Source: Anaeromyxobacter paludicola
Lineage (GTDB): Bacteria > Myxococcota > Myxococcia > Myxococcales > Anaeromyxobacteraceae
NCBI RefSeq assembly: GCF_023169965.1
Contig: NZ_AP025592.1
Location: 1,674,001 to 1,738,000 of the forward strand
DNA: 64,000 nt
Direction of reading: 5' to 3'
This document shows positions 46,638 to 55,636 of this stretch, in pieces (position 1 is the first letter of the stretch; each line of letters begins with the position of its first letter). A program made the translations under genes and the position numbers. The notes beneath the pieces are model-generated. The model had not been told where the DNA came from. It ran no database searches and was given only the letters and a program-made list of their open reading frames with translations.

Positions 46638-47513
46638 TTGACCCTCTCCGCCCGACCGCTCGCCCTCCTGGCCCTGGCCCTGTACGCGCTCCTCGCCACC
46701 CCCGCCAGGGCCGCCGGGCGGCTCGAGGTCACCTTCCTCTCGGTAGGCCAGGGGGACTCGGCTTTCGTGGTCACCCCTTCCGGCCGGACCGTGCTCGTGG
46801 ACGCCGGACCGCCCGAGTCGGCGCGCCGGCTCGAGGGCTACCTCCGGGCGCGGCTGCGCGGGCCCATCGACGCCGTGGTGGCGACCCACCCCCACGCCGA
46901 CCACATCGGCGGGATGCCGGCCGCGCTCTCGATCTTCGGCGCCCGCCACTTCTACGACCCGGTCCTCGACCACCCCTCCCCGCTCCTCGATCGCGTCTAC
47001 CGGATCGTCGCCGCCCGGACCCGGGCCGGCGAGATGACCGCCCACCGGGTCCGCGCCGGCGAGACCGCCCCGCTCGACCTCGGCGACGGGGTGCGGCTCA
47101 CGTTCCTCGCTCCCTCCGACCCGCTCATCACGCGGAGCCGGTCCGACGTGAACGCCAACTCGATCGTCTTCCGGCTCGACTACGGCGAGGTCTCGTTCCT
47201 GTTCGAGGGCGACGCCGAGCCGGCGACGGAGGAGCGGCTGCTCCGCGCCGACCGGAGGAGGCTCCGGGCGCAGGTGCTCAAGGTGGCGCACCACGGGAGC
47301 CGTTACGGCTCGAAGGCGGCGCTGCTCCGGGCGGTGCGCCCCGAGGTGGCGGTGGTGAGCTGCGGGCGCGACAACGACTACGGCCACCCGCACCCGGCCG
47401 CGCTGCGGCGGCTCGAGCGCGCCGGCGCCCGGGTGTACCGGACCGACCTCGACGGCGACGTGGTGGTCCGGACCGACGGGCGACGGGTCGAGGTGAGCGC
47501 GGGCGGGCGCTGA
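46638..47513 (+). CDS. Secreted metallo-beta-lactamase-fold protein (ComEC C-terminal domain-like)
   Basis: 291 residues with a Sec signal peptide (LALLALALYALLATPARA) and the MBL core LSVGQGDSAFVVTPSGRTVLVDAGP, THPHADHIGGMP, and VAHHGSRYGSKAALL, as in the nuclease-like domain of ComEC/Rec2. Free-standing versions are presumed secreted hydrolases. Start TTG 46638 gives the signal peptide; TAGGAT (46625-46630) is seven bases upstream, another leaderless layout. Converges with the DUF3006 gene. Confidence 0.8.
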   Translation: MTLSARPLALLALALYALLATPARAAGRLEVTFLSVGQGDSAFVVTPSGRTVLVDAGPPESARRLEGYLRARLRGPIDAVVATHPHADHIGGMPAALSIFGARHFYDPVLDHPSPLLDRVYRIVAARTRAGEMTAHRVRAGETAPLDLGDGVRLTFLAPSDPLITRSRSDVNANSIVFRLDYGEVSFLFEGDAEPATEERLLRADRRRLRAQVLKVAHHGSRYGSKAALLRAVRPEVAVVSCGRDNDYGHPHPAALRRLERAGARVYRTDLDGDVVVRTDGRRVEVSAGGR

Positions 47514-47523
47514 GCCCGGCGGC

Positions 47524-47709
47524 TCAGCTCCGCTTCCAGTCGATGTCCGGCGCCGGCGCCGGGCGGCGCTTCAGCTTCTTCGCGGAGAGCTCGACGGAGT
47601 CGCCCTCCCGCGTGCCCGCCGGGAGGAGCGCGGCGGGCAGGCTCCACTGCCGCTCGCCGATGAGGAGCACCGCCACCTCGCCCTCGATCCGGTCCACGAA
47701 CGCTTCCAC
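47524..47709 (-). CDS. DUF3006 family small protein
   Basis: 61 residues, pattern EAFVDRIEGEVAVLLIGERQ and GTREGDSVELS, matching DUF3006, a small beta-rich domain often encoded beside secreted MBL-fold proteins like the one here. It follows ttcA by 42 bp on the same strand. Function unknown. Confidence 0.75.
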   Translation of the reverse strand: MEAFVDRIEGEVAVLLIGERQWSLPAALLPAGTREGDSVELSAKKLKRRPAPAPDIDWKRS

Positions 47710-47751
47710 GGTATCCCCCTCCCGCCCGGCCCGCGCCGGGCGACCCGGCCT

Positions 47752-48612
47752 TCAGCGCCGGCCGATGGTGAGCAGCGCCTGCGCCTCCGGCGGCAGGTCG
47801 CCGCAGCCCTCGTCCTCCTCGTCGAGCCAGGGATCCTCGGCGCCCGCCTCGGCGAGCCGGGCCTGCAGGCCGCGGTCGAGCAGGTGCGACGGCACGACCG
47901 TCTGCAGCGCGTTGAGGAGGTTCCCCTTCACGTTGGGGTTCTCCGCCGAGAGCTGGCGCAAGAGCTCCTTCACCTTCTTGCGGCGCAGGTTGGGCTGGCT
48001 GCCGCACAGGTCGCACGGCACGATCGGGAAGCGCATCAGCTCGGAGAAGCGGGCGATGTCCTCCTCCGCGGCGTAGCAGAGCGGCCGGATGACGACGTTC
48101 CGGCCGTCGTCGGAGCGGAGCCTCGCCGGCATGCTCTTGAGCCGGCCCGAGTAGAGCGCGCTGAGGAGCAGGGTCTCGATGAGGTCGTCGCGGTGGTGGC
48201 CGAGCGCGATCTTGGTGCAGCCGAGCTCGACGGCCTTGTTGTAGAGGATGCCGCGCCGGAGCCGCGAGCAGACGGGACAGGTGGTCTTCTCCTCCGGCAC
48301 GAGCCGCTTCACGATGCTGTAGGTGTCCTCGGAGAGCATCACGTGCGGCACGCCGACCGACTCGAAGTGGCGCCGCAGCACGTCCGCGGGGAACCCGGGC
48401 TGCCCCTGGTCGAGGTTGGTGGCGACGAGGTCGAAGTGGACCGGCGCCCGCTCCTTCAGCCGCATGAGCAGGTGGAGGAGCGTGTAGCTGTCCTTCCCAC
48501 CCGACACCGCCACCAGGATCCGGTCGCCGTTCTCGACGAGCTGGTGGTCGGCGATGGCCTGGGAGGCGGCCTTGAGCAAGCGCCGCTCGAGCCTGGTGAT
48601 TTCCTGGAGCAT
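47752..48612 (-). CDS. ttcA: TtcA-type tRNA 2-thiolation enzyme
   Basis: 286 residues. PP-loop VAVSGGKDSYTLLHLL, then CxxC pairs CPVC and CDLC that hold a [4Fe-4S] cluster, and ALGHHRDDLIETLL. TtcA makes 2-thiocytidine-32 in tRNA. Start ATG 48612 (MLQEITRLERRL) follows GAGG; TATAGA further upstream may be its -10. The upstream in-frame extension is not family-like. Confidence 0.88.
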   Translation of the reverse strand: MLQEITRLERRLLKAASQAIADHQLVENGDRILVAVSGGKDSYTLLHLLMRLKERAPVHFDLVATNLDQGQPGFPADVLRRHFESVGVPHVMLSEDTYSIVKRLVPEEKTTCPVCSRLRRGILYNKAVELGCTKIALGHHRDDLIETLLLSALYSGRLKSMPARLRSDDGRNVVIRPLCYAAEEDIARFSELMRFPIVPCDLCGSQPNLRRKKVKELLRQLSAENPNVKGNLLNALQTVVPSHLLDRGLQARLAEAGAEDPWLDEEDEGCGDLPPEAQALLTIGRR

Positions 48613-48735
48613 GTGCCGTTCCTCGGCGCCCTCTATACCACCCCGGCGGGCCTTCGCGCCCGGCCGGCCATTTTCCTTTGACCGGCTCGGCGGTCCTGGG
48701 ATAAACGCGCCTCTCCGGACGTTCCAGGAGCGTGC

Positions 48736-48999
48736 ATGCCCGGCAAGGATCTCGGCACCAAGCACACGTGCTTCAAGTGCGGCGCCAAGTTTTACGACCT
48801 CAAGAAGCCAGAGCCCATCTGCCCGAAGTGCGGCGCGGACCAGCGTGAGCAGCCGGTCGCGAAGCCGGCCTCGGAGCGGCGGCGCGCCCCTGCGCGCCCG
48901 CCTGTCGAGGAGCCCGTCGCCACCGACGAGCTCGTCGAGGAGGGCGACCTCGAGGACCTCGACGACGAGGAGCCGGTCGAAGAGTCCGACGACGAGTAG
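48736..48999 (+). CDS. FYDLN-acid family protein (TIGR02300)
   Basis: 87 residues. Zinc-ribbon-like start [25 protein letters not shown] with the name-giving FYDL motif, then a highly acidic tail ([20 protein letters not shown]). The family is of unknown function. TTGACC (48678) with TAAACG downstream is a possible promoter, and CAGGAG precedes the ATG. Confidence 0.88.
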   Translation: MPGKDLGTKHTCFKCGAKFYDLKKPEPICPKCGADQREQPVAKPASERRRAPARPPVEEPVATDELVEEGDLEDLDDEEPVEESDDE

Positions 49000-49026
49000 G
49001 CGACCGCGCGCTGCCTCGCGCGCCGC

Positions 49027-49692
49027 TCACTCGAACCGGAAGCTCGCCGTCACCGTCCCCTCGGCCGGGACCTTCACCTCGAGGGTCCGCTCGCCGAGCG
49101 TCTCGTGCCAGGCGGTCACCGTCCAGTTGCCGGGCGGCAGCCCCGCGATGGCGAAGGTGCCGTCTGACGCCGAGACCGCCGCCGGCCCCTCGGTGGCGAC
49201 CACCCAGGCCCCCATCCAGCCGTGCACGTCGCACCGGACCCGGACCGGGCCCGGGCGGTCGAGCTTCCGGGGCGCGCTCTGCTGGCCCTGCTGCGGCATC
49301 GCCAGGTTGAAGGCGGTGGCCTTGACCCGGTAGCCGTGCACGTTGTGGAGCACCGGATCGCCGTTCGCGAAGGCGAGCGTGCTCCCCACCGGCGCCGCCA
49401 GCACGTGCGGCCGGTAGCGGCAGCGGTCCTGCCCGAGCACCAGCCGGGCCGGTGAGCCGGGCGCCCCCTTCACCTGCACCACCACGTTCGCGAGCCGCCC
49501 GCCGGCGGTGACGAGCGACTCGTCCGGCTGCGACTCGCCGCAGGTGCCGTGGTCCTTCGTGACCGGGATCGGGGCGAGGCGCGGCACCGGGCCGCCGTAC
49601 TCGACGACGCCGCGCAGCTCGCCGCTCCTCCCCGCCGAGGGCAGGGCGAGGAGGGCGGCCGCCGCGGCGAGCGCGGTTCTCCATCCGTTCAT
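49027..49692 (-). CDS. Secreted cupredoxin-like protein with carboxypeptidase-regulatory-like domain
   Basis: 221 residues with a signal peptide (TALAAAAALLALPSAGRS). A plastocyanin-like part has the type-1 copper ligands: His in PVLHNVHGY and Cys, His, Met in RCDVHGWMGAW. The last 60 residues (TFAIAGLPPGNWTVTAWHE) are a carboxypeptidase-regulatory-like beta-sandwich. It could carry copper or electrons in the periplasm. Neighbouring cta and SCO genes fit copper metabolism. Converges with the FYDLN gene. Confidence 0.75.
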   Translation of the reverse strand: MNGWRTALAAAAALLALPSAGRSGELRGVVEYGGPVPRLAPIPVTKDHGTCGESQPDESLVTAGGRLANVVVQVKGAPGSPARLVLGQDRCRYRPHVLAAPVGSTLAFANGDPVLHNVHGYRVKATAFNLAMPQQGQQSAPRKLDRPGPVRVRCDVHGWMGAWVVATEGPAAVSASDGTFAIAGLPPGNWTVTAWHETLGERTLEVKVPAEGTVTASFRFE

Positions 49693-49808
49693 GCCGCCTC
49701 TCTACGCCGGGCGGCGAGCGAGCGAGCGTCCCAGGCGGGGCTCGCCCGGCGTGGGACCGAAACGGGGCCTGCCTCCCCTCCTGGCGACTCTTAAACAGAC
49801 GGTCAGCC

Positions 49809-50726
49809 ATGCGTGAACACCGGCTCGCCGTCGGCACGGCGCTCGCGACGTTCGCCCTCCTGGTGGTGGGCGGGCTCGTGCACGCCACCGGATCCTCCCT
49901 CGCCTGCCCGGACTGGCCGCTCTGCTACGGCCAGTTCTTCCCGCCCATGCGGGGCGGCATCCTCTTCGAGCACGGCCACCGCCTCGTGGCGCTCTGCGTG
50001 CTCACGCTCACCGCGGCGCTGACCGCGACGGTCTGGCGCCGCCGCCCCGATCCGGCGCTGCGCCGGCTCACCGCGCTCGCGATGGCGCTCGTGCTGGTGC
50101 AGGCCTCGCTCGGCGCGCTCACGGTGCTCTTCCGGCTGCCGCTGCTCGTCTCCTCGGGCCACCTCGCCACCTCGATGGCCTTCTTCTCGCTCGTCATCTC
50201 CCTGGCCTGGCGGCTCGACCCGCGCCCGCCGCCGCTCGAGGCCGCGCCCCGCGGGCTCGTCGGGATCGCGGCGCTGGCGGTCTACGCGCAGATCGTCCTC
50301 GGCGCGTTCGTGCGCCACACCGGGGCCGGCCTCGCCTGCAACGTCGAGATCCCGCTCTGCGCCGGCGGGCAGCTCTGGCCGGCCTGGGGGCCGGCGCAGC
50401 TCCACATGGCCCACCGCATCGCCGGCGTGCTCGTGGGGCTGCTCGTGATCGCCGCGTCGCTCCGGCCGCTCCGCGCGGCGGGCCGCGACGGCGGCCGCGC
50501 CCGGCTCCTCCTCGCCGCCGCCGCCCCGGTCCTCGTCCTCCTCCAGGTGTCGCTCGGGCTCTGGACCGTGGCGAGCTACGTCGCCATCCCGGTGGTGACG
50601 CTGCACCTCGCCGCCGGCGCCGCGCTCCTCGCCGACCAGGTGGCGCTCTTCCTCGCCCTCGGCGGCCGCCCGGCCGGCGCCCGCGAGGCCTCCCGCTCCG
50701 GCTCCCTCGCCCCCGCCCACGGATAG
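49809..50726 (+). CDS. ctaA: Haem A synthase CtaA (COX15)
   Basis: 305 residues, eight membrane helices. Two pseudo-repeats each carry a conserved periplasmic Cys pair (SLACPDWPLCYGQ; GLACNVEIPLCAGG) and haem-ligand His (LFEHGHRLVAL; HMAHRIAGVL). It oxidises haem O to haem A for an aa3-type oxidase. First gene of a five-gene cluster through DUF420. No oxidase structural gene lies in the window. Confidence 0.92.
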   Translation: MREHRLAVGTALATFALLVVGGLVHATGSSLACPDWPLCYGQFFPPMRGGILFEHGHRLVALCVLTLTAALTATVWRRRPDPALRRLTALAMALVLVQASLGALTVLFRLPLLVSSGHLATSMAFFSLVISLAWRLDPRPPPLEAAPRGLVGIAALAVYAQIVLGAFVRHTGAGLACNVEIPLCAGGQLWPAWGPAQLHMAHRIAGVLVGLLVIAASLRPLRAAGRDGGRARLLLAAAAPVLVLLQVSLGLWTVASYVAIPVVTLHLAAGAALLADQVALFLALGGRPAGAREASRSGSLAPAHG

Positions 50727-50729
50727 AAC

Positions 50730-51629
50730 GTGCTCACCGGAACGACCGTCGCCGCCCGCCCCTCCCCGCTCGCCTTCGCCCGCGACCTCGCGCTGCTCGC
50801 CAAGCCGCGCCTCTCGTCCCTCGTCCTCTGCACCACCGCCGGCGGCATCTGGCTCGCGCCCGGGCACGTCGAGGCGCCGCGCGCCCTCGCCACCCTCGCC
50901 GGCACCACCGCCGTGGTCGGCGCTGCCAACGCGCTCAACAGCTGGCTCGAGCGCGACACCGACGCGCTCATGCGCCGCACCCGCGACCGGCCGCTCCCGG
51001 CCGGTCGGCTCGACCCCTGGGTGGCGGTGGCGCTCGGGCTCGCCGTCCCCGGGGTGGCCATCCCGGCCCTGGCGCTCTTCGCCGGGTCGCTCACCGCGTT
51101 CCTGGCCGCCCTGGCGCTCTTCACCTACGTCTGCCTCTACACGCCCCTCAAGCGGCGGAGCCCGCTGGCGCTCTTCGTGGGGGCGGTGCCGGGCGCCATC
51201 CCCCCGCTCATGGGCTGGACGAGCGTCACCGGCCGGCTCGACACCGGCGGGCTCGCCCTCTTCGCCCTGCTCTTCTGCTGGCAGCTGCCGCACTTCCTCG
51301 CGGTGTCGATCTACCTCGAGGAGGACTACCGCCGCGGCGGGCTCCGGGTGTTCTCGCTCGTGCACGGCGAGCGGGCCGCGCAGGGCTGGGCGCTCGCCTC
51401 GGTGCTCCTGCTCGTCCCGGTCTCGCTCTGGCTCCTGCCGCTCGGGCTCGCCGGCGCCGGTTACGCGGCGGTGGCGCTCGTCGGCGGCGCGCTCCTCGCC
51501 GGCCACGCGCTCCACGGCCTCACGCAGCCCCGGCCGCTGACGCGCTGGGCGCGCACCTTCTTCCTCGGGACCCTCGTGTACCTCACCGCGCTCTTCGCCG
51601 CCCTCTTCGCCTTCTCGCGGGCCCCGTGA
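50730..51629 (+). CDS. ctaB: Protohaem IX farnesyltransferase (haem O synthase)
   Basis: 299 residues, UbiA family with nine helices. Prenyl-diphosphate motif NSWLERDTDALMRRTRDRPL and second loop YTPLKRRSPLALFVGAVPGA. Converts haem B to haem O, substrate of CtaA. GTG start 3 bp after ctaA; the stop overlaps the next gene. Confidence 0.93.
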   Translation: MLTGTTVAARPSPLAFARDLALLAKPRLSSLVLCTTAGGIWLAPGHVEAPRALATLAGTTAVVGAANALNSWLERDTDALMRRTRDRPLPAGRLDPWVAVALGLAVPGVAIPALALFAGSLTAFLAALALFTYVCLYTPLKRRSPLALFVGAVPGAIPPLMGWTSVTGRLDTGGLALFALLFCWQLPHFLAVSIYLEEDYRRGGLRVFSLVHGERAAQGWALASVLLLVPVSLWLLPLGLAGAGYAAVALVGGALLAGHALHGLTQPRPLTRWARTFFLGTLVYLTALFAALFAFSRAP

Positions 51630-52600
51630 CCGCCGCCGCCCCCCGCCGTCCCCCGGCGCCGGCCGCGCCGCCGCGCCTCGCCGCCCGCGCGCTCGCCTTC
51701 CGCTACCGCGAGCGGGAGGTGCTGCGCGGCCTCTCCTTCGAGGTGGGGGCGGGCGAGATCTTCGGCGTGCTCGGCCCGAACGGCGCCGGCAAGAGCACGC
51801 TCTTCTCCATCCTCACCGGCCTGCGCGCGCCCGACGCGGGGGAGCTGCTCCTCGACGGCGCGCCGGTCCCGTTCGGCGACCGCGCGCTGCGGGCCCGGCT
51901 CGGCGTGGTGTTCCAGGAGCCGAGCCTCGACGCCAAGCTCACCTGCGAGGAGAACCTGGTCCTCGGGGCGGCCCTCTTCGCGGTGCCGCGCGCCGAGGGG
52001 CGCGCCCGGGCCCGGGCGCTCCTGGAGCGGGCCGGGCTCGCGGCGCGGGCCAGGGAGCCGGTGTCGCGCCTCTCCGGCGGCATGCGGCGCAGGCTCGAGC
52101 TCGCCCGGGCGGTGATCCACCGCCCCGCCATCCTGGTCCTCGACGAGCCGACCAGCGGCCTCGACGCCGCCGCCTTCCGCGCCACCTGGGAGGCCATCCA
52201 GGCGCTCCGGCGCGAGGAGGGGCTGACCGTGCTCCTCAACACCCACCGCCCCGACGAGGCCGAGCAGTGCGACCGGCTGGCGGTGATGGCCGAGGGACGC
52301 ATCGTGGCCTGCGAGCCGCCCGAGGCGCTCCGGTCGCGGGTGGCGGGGGACGTGCTGCAGATCGAGGCGGCCGATCCGGAGCCCCTGGCCCGCGAGATCG
52401 CGCTCCGCTTCCAGGTCCCGGCCCGGGCGGTGGACGGCGCGGTCGTGGTCGAGCGCGAGCAGGGGCACGTGCTCGTGCCGCGACTCGTGGAGGCCTTCCC
52501 GCCGGGCCGCTTCCGCTCGGTCTCGGTCCGCCGGCCCACCCTCGCCGACGCCTTCCTCGAGATCACCGGCCGCGGGCTCGACGCGGAGGTGGCGCCGTGA
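51626..52600 (+). CDS. ABC-2 type transporter ATP-binding protein
   Basis: 324 residues. Walker A GPNGAGKST, Q-loop VFQEPSLDAKLT, signature LSGGMRRRLELARA, Walker B LVLDEPTSGLD, H-loop NTHRPDEAEQ, then a C-terminal extension like DrrA/CcmA-type exporters. Within a cytochrome oxidase assembly cluster it may export a factor for haem-copper oxidase biogenesis, but the substrate is unknown. GTG start overlaps the ctaB stop. Confidence 0.88.
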   Translation: MTAAAPRRPPAPAAPPRLAARALAFRYREREVLRGLSFEVGAGEIFGVLGPNGAGKSTLFSILTGLRAPDAGELLLDGAPVPFGDRALRARLGVVFQEPSLDAKLTCEENLVLGAALFAVPRAEGRARARALLERAGLAARAREPVSRLSGGMRRRLELARAVIHRPAILVLDEPTSGLDAAAFRATWEAIQALRREEGLTVLLNTHRPDEAEQCDRLAVMAEGRIVACEPPEALRSRVAGDVLQIEAADPEPLAREIALRFQVPARAVDGAVVVEREQGHVLVPRLVEAFPPGRFRSVSVRRPTLADAFLEITGRGLDAEVAP

Positions 52601-53388
52601 CCTCGGGGCTGCGCTACGACCTCGCCACCGTGGACGTGCTCTGGCGGCGCGACCTCGCCCGCTTCTTCCGCCAGCCCTCGCGGCTCGCCGGCGCCCTCGG
52701 GCAGCCGGTCCTCTTCTGGCTCATCATCGGCTCCGGCATGGCGTCCACCTTCCGGATGCCCGGCTCCGACCAGGGCTACCTCCAGTTCTTCTACCCGGGC
52801 GTGGTGCTCATGGTGGTGCTCTTCGCGGCCATCTTCACCACCGTGAGCGTCATCGAGGACCGGCACGCCGGCTTCCTGCAGGCGGTGCTGGCCGGGCCGG
52901 GGTCGCGCGGGGCGCTGGTGGCCGGGAAGTCGCTCGGCTCGGCCTCGGTGGCGCTCTCGCAGGCGGCGCTCTTCCTGCTCCTGCTGCCGTCGGCCGGCTT
53001 CTCGGCGCTCTCGGTGCGCTGGCCGCTGCTCCTCGCCGCCCTCTCCCTCGCCGCGGTGGGGCTCGCCGCGCTCGGCTTCGCGGTGGCGTGGGCGGTGGAC
53101 AACGTGCAGGGCTACCACGCCATCCAGATGACGCTGCTCGTGCCGCTCTGGGTGGTGTCCGGCGCCATGTTCCCCGCCTCCCCGGAGCACCCGGTCTTCG
53201 CGGCGGTGATGCGCGCCAACCCGGTGGCCTACGCGGTGTCGGCCACCCGGCGCGCCCTCGGCGGCCCGGACGCGCCGGGCGCGCTGCCCGGCGGCGCGGC
53301 GGTGGACCTCGGCGTGCTCGCCCTCTTCGCCGCCGCGGCGCTCGGCCTGGCCGCCCTGGCCGCCCGGCGGAAGGGGGGCGCGCGGTGA
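52597..53388 (+). CDS. ABC-2 type transporter permease
   Basis: 263 residues with six membrane helices and the ABC-2 membrane pattern (RDLARFFRQPSRLAGALGQPV; VIEDRHAGFLQAVLAGPGSRGALVAGK; GAMFPASPEHPVFAAVMRANP). Partner of the ATPase encoded before it. GTG start with a 4-base overlap; the stop overlaps the DUF420 start. Confidence 0.88.
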   Translation: MTSGLRYDLATVDVLWRRDLARFFRQPSRLAGALGQPVLFWLIIGSGMASTFRMPGSDQGYLQFFYPGVVLMVVLFAAIFTTVSVIEDRHAGFLQAVLAGPGSRGALVAGKSLGSASVALSQAALFLLLLPSAGFSALSVRWPLLLAALSLAAVGLAALGFAVAWAVDNVQGYHAIQMTLLVPLWVVSGAMFPASPEHPVFAAVMRANPVAYAVSATRRALGGPDAPGALPGGAAVDLGVLALFAAAALGLAALAARRKGGAR

Positions 53389-53801
53389 CCCTCGGGGCGC
53401 TCCTCCCGACCGTGAACGCCGCGCTCAACGCCACGAGCGCCGCGCTCCTCTTCCTCGGCTGGCGGGCCATCCGCGCCGGGCGGCGCGACCTGCACCGGGC
53501 GCTCATGCTCTCCGCCTGCGGCAGCTCGGTGCTCTTCCTCGCCGGCTACTTCACCCGCATCGCGCTCACCGGGACCCACCGCTACCCGGGGAGCGGCGCG
53601 GCGAAGGCCGTCTACCTCGCCGTGCTCCTCTCCCACACCCTGCTCGCGGCGGCGACGCTGCCGCTCGCGCTCCGCACCCTCTACCTCTCGCTCGGCCAGC
53701 GCTTCGCGGAGCACCGGCGGGTGGCGCGCTGGGCCTTCCCGGTCTGGATCTACGTCTCGGTGACCGGGGTGGTGGTGTACGTGATGCTGTACCGGCTGTG
53801 A
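53385..53801 (+). CDS. DUF420/CtaM-like membrane protein
   Basis: 138 residues, four membrane helices. NAALNATSAALLFLGWRAIRAG, HRALMLSACGSSVLFLAGY and HRRVARWAFPVWIYVSVTGVVVY fit DUF420 (YozB/CtaM), which is needed for haem-copper oxidase maturation in Bacillota. Last gene of the cta cluster. GTG start overlaps the permease stop. Confidence 0.85.
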   Translation: MTLGALLPTVNAALNATSAALLFLGWRAIRAGRRDLHRALMLSACGSSVLFLAGYFTRIALTGTHRYPGSGAAKAVYLAVLLSHTLLAAATLPLALRTLYLSLGQRFAEHRRVARWAFPVWIYVSVTGVVVYVMLYRL

Positions 53802-53822
53802 GAAGGTGAGCGCACCGCACTG

Positions 53823-53990
53823 CTGGCCGCCCCTCCCCTGCCCTCCCCGCCCAGCGGGGAGGGAGTGGGCGGCGGGGGGTCAGCACGTGCTCCACGTCCC
53901 AGCGGGAAGCCACCGGGCCGCGAGCTCTTCCCCTCTCCCGCGCCAGCGGGGGAGGGCCAGGGAGGGGGCGCGGCGCAGCGCGGCCCGGGA
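53823..53990. repeat. Intergenic GC-rich palindromic repeats
   Basis: The 192-bp gap between convergent DUF420 and SCO genes holds CTCCCCGCCCAGCGGGGAG (around 53840) and, at 53931-53958, an exact inverted copy of the 28-bp element translated in the TPR lipoprotein gene (17464-17491). No ORF is convincing. They may act as terminators. Confidence 0.6.
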
Positions 53991-53993
53991 CGC

Positions 53994-54659
53994 TCAGCCC
54001 CGGTTCACCAGCAGCCGCGCGTCGCGCACGGCGTGCTCGACCACGAACTCGTCGTCGGTGTCGTAGTAGCCGCGGATCCGGCCCTGCCCGTCCACGAGGA
54101 CGAGGTGGCTGCCGTGGAAGATGCCTTCGAGGCGGCCGTCCTCCTTCTGCTGCTTCTCCATCATCACCTTGAGCCCGTTCACCACGGTGTCCTTCACCGT
54201 CTGCTCGGGGCCGGTGAGGAAGCTCCACCGGCCGGGCGCGGCGCCGTGCTCCTTCGCGTAGACGGCGAGCCGCGCGGGGGTGTCGTAGTCCGGATCCACG
54301 CTGATGGAGACGAGGCGCATCCGCGGGCCGAGCGGCTCGATCTCGTCCTGCACCCGCCGCATCTTGGCGGTGATGGCCGGGCAGATGGTCTCGCAGCGCG
54401 TGTAGAGGAAGCTCGCGAGCCAGACCTTCCCGTCGAGCTCGCGCGTGCCGAACGGCTTCCCGTCCTGGTCGAGGAGCTGGAAGGCCGGGAGCTGGGCCAG
54501 CACCGGCAGCTCGCGCGGCGGCGGCTCGTGGCGCAGGTTCCAGGCGAACGGGGCCAGCGCGGCCCCGATCACGCCCAGCCAGACGGCGGCGAAGGTGAGC
54601 TTCACGGCGCGTCGCCCTTCCCAGGAGGACGGAGGCGCCGGGGCGGCGGCGGTGGTCAT
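53994..54659 (-). CDS. SCO1/SenC copper chaperone
   Basis: 221 residues, an N-terminal membrane anchor (about 18-38), then a thioredoxin-like domain with copper-binding CETICP (CxxxC) and distal His in IFHGSHLVLVD. It loads copper into the CuA site of cytochrome oxidase or acts as a redox factor. Divergent from the cytochrome c lipoprotein gene and convergent with the cta cluster. Confidence 0.92.
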   Translation of the reverse strand: MTTAAAPAPPSSWEGRRAVKLTFAAVWLGVIGAALAPFAWNLRHEPPPRELPVLAQLPAFQLLDQDGKPFGTRELDGKVWLASFLYTRCETICPAITAKMRRVQDEIEPLGPRMRLVSISVDPDYDTPARLAVYAKEHGAAPGRWSFLTGPEQTVKDTVVNGLKVMMEKQQKEDGRLEGIFHGSHLVLVDGQGRIRGYYDTDDEFVVEHAVRDARLLVNRG

Positions 54660-54720
54660 GGCGCGCTCTTAACGGGACCGGGACGCGGGCGGCAAGGCGC
54701 CCTAGAATCCCTTTCGAGTC

Positions 54721-55587
54721 GTGCCGATCCCCTCCCTCCACCGAGTGAACCTCCGCCGCGCGCTCGCCGCCCTCGCTGCCGTCCTCGTGACCGGCTGTGA
54801 ACGGGACCTGCCGCGCCGCTTCAGCGCGCCCGTGACGCTCGGCGGGGTGAACGTCCCGCCCGGCCGGCTCGAGGCCGGCGAGCGCGCCTACCTGCGCTAC
54901 TGCCGGAACTGCCACGGGCTCGAGGGCGACGGCCGCGGCCCCATGGGCGTGCACCTCTCCCCGCCCCCGCGCGACCTGCGGCTCGGGATCGTGAAGTTCG
55001 CCTCGGTGCCGGCGGGCGCGCTCCCGACCGACCAGGACCTGGCGCGCATCGTCCGCTCCGGCCTGCGCGGCACCGCCATGCTGGCGTGGTACGGCGTCTC
55101 CGACCGGGAGCTCGCCGACCTCGTGCAGTACGTGAAGACCTACGCGCCGCGCTGGCGGGAGGAGGAGCCCGGCGAGCCGGTGGCCCCCTCGCCCGATCCC
55201 TGGTCCGGGCGCGAGGCGGAGGCCCGGGAGCGCGGCCGCAAGGTCTACCACGGCCTCGCCCGCTGCGCGGCCTGCCACCCGGCCTACGAGAGCCGGGAGG
55301 AGCTGGTGCGCGACGCCGCCGAGCTGGGCGCCGCCCCCTCCGACCTCCGCCCGGACCTCTCCACGGGGCTGGTGCAGCGGTCGGTGGACTTCGGCCTCGA
55401 CCTGCGCGCCCCGGATCTGAGGCGGGACGAGCTGCGCTCGATCCGCCGGGGGAGCCGGCGGGAGGACCTCTACCGGGTGATCGCCGCCGGCGTGGGGGGC
55501 ACCAGCATGCCGAGCTGGAAGGGCGCGCTGCCGGAGGAGGACCTCTGGGCGCTGGTCCACTACGTGGACGGGCTGGCGCGACCGTGA
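54721..55587 (+). CDS. Dihaem cytochrome c lipoprotein
   Basis: 288 residues with lipobox LVTGC at about residue 24. Haem 1: CRNCHG near residue 60, followed by the distal-side stretch GTAMLAWYGVSDRELADLVQYV; haem 2: CAACHP near residue 180, with GGTSMPSWKGALPEEDLWAL. Fits two class-I cytochrome c domains facing the periplasm, probably supplying an oxidase. GTG start; TAGAAT 12 bases upstream is a likely -10. Confidence 0.85.
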   Translation: MPIPSLHRVNLRRALAALAAVLVTGCERDLPRRFSAPVTLGGVNVPPGRLEAGERAYLRYCRNCHGLEGDGRGPMGVHLSPPPRDLRLGIVKFASVPAGALPTDQDLARIVRSGLRGTAMLAWYGVSDRELADLVQYVKTYAPRWREEEPGEPVAPSPDPWSGREAEARERGRKVYHGLARCAACHPAYESREELVRDAAELGAAPSDLRPDLSTGLVQRSVDFGLDLRAPDLRRDELRSIRRGSRREDLYRVIAAGVGGTSMPSWKGALPEEDLWALVHYVDGLARP

Positions 55588-55636
55588 CCGCCCCGCCGGC
55601 CCGGAGCCGAATCCACGCGGCTCGTGCCGGAGGCGC

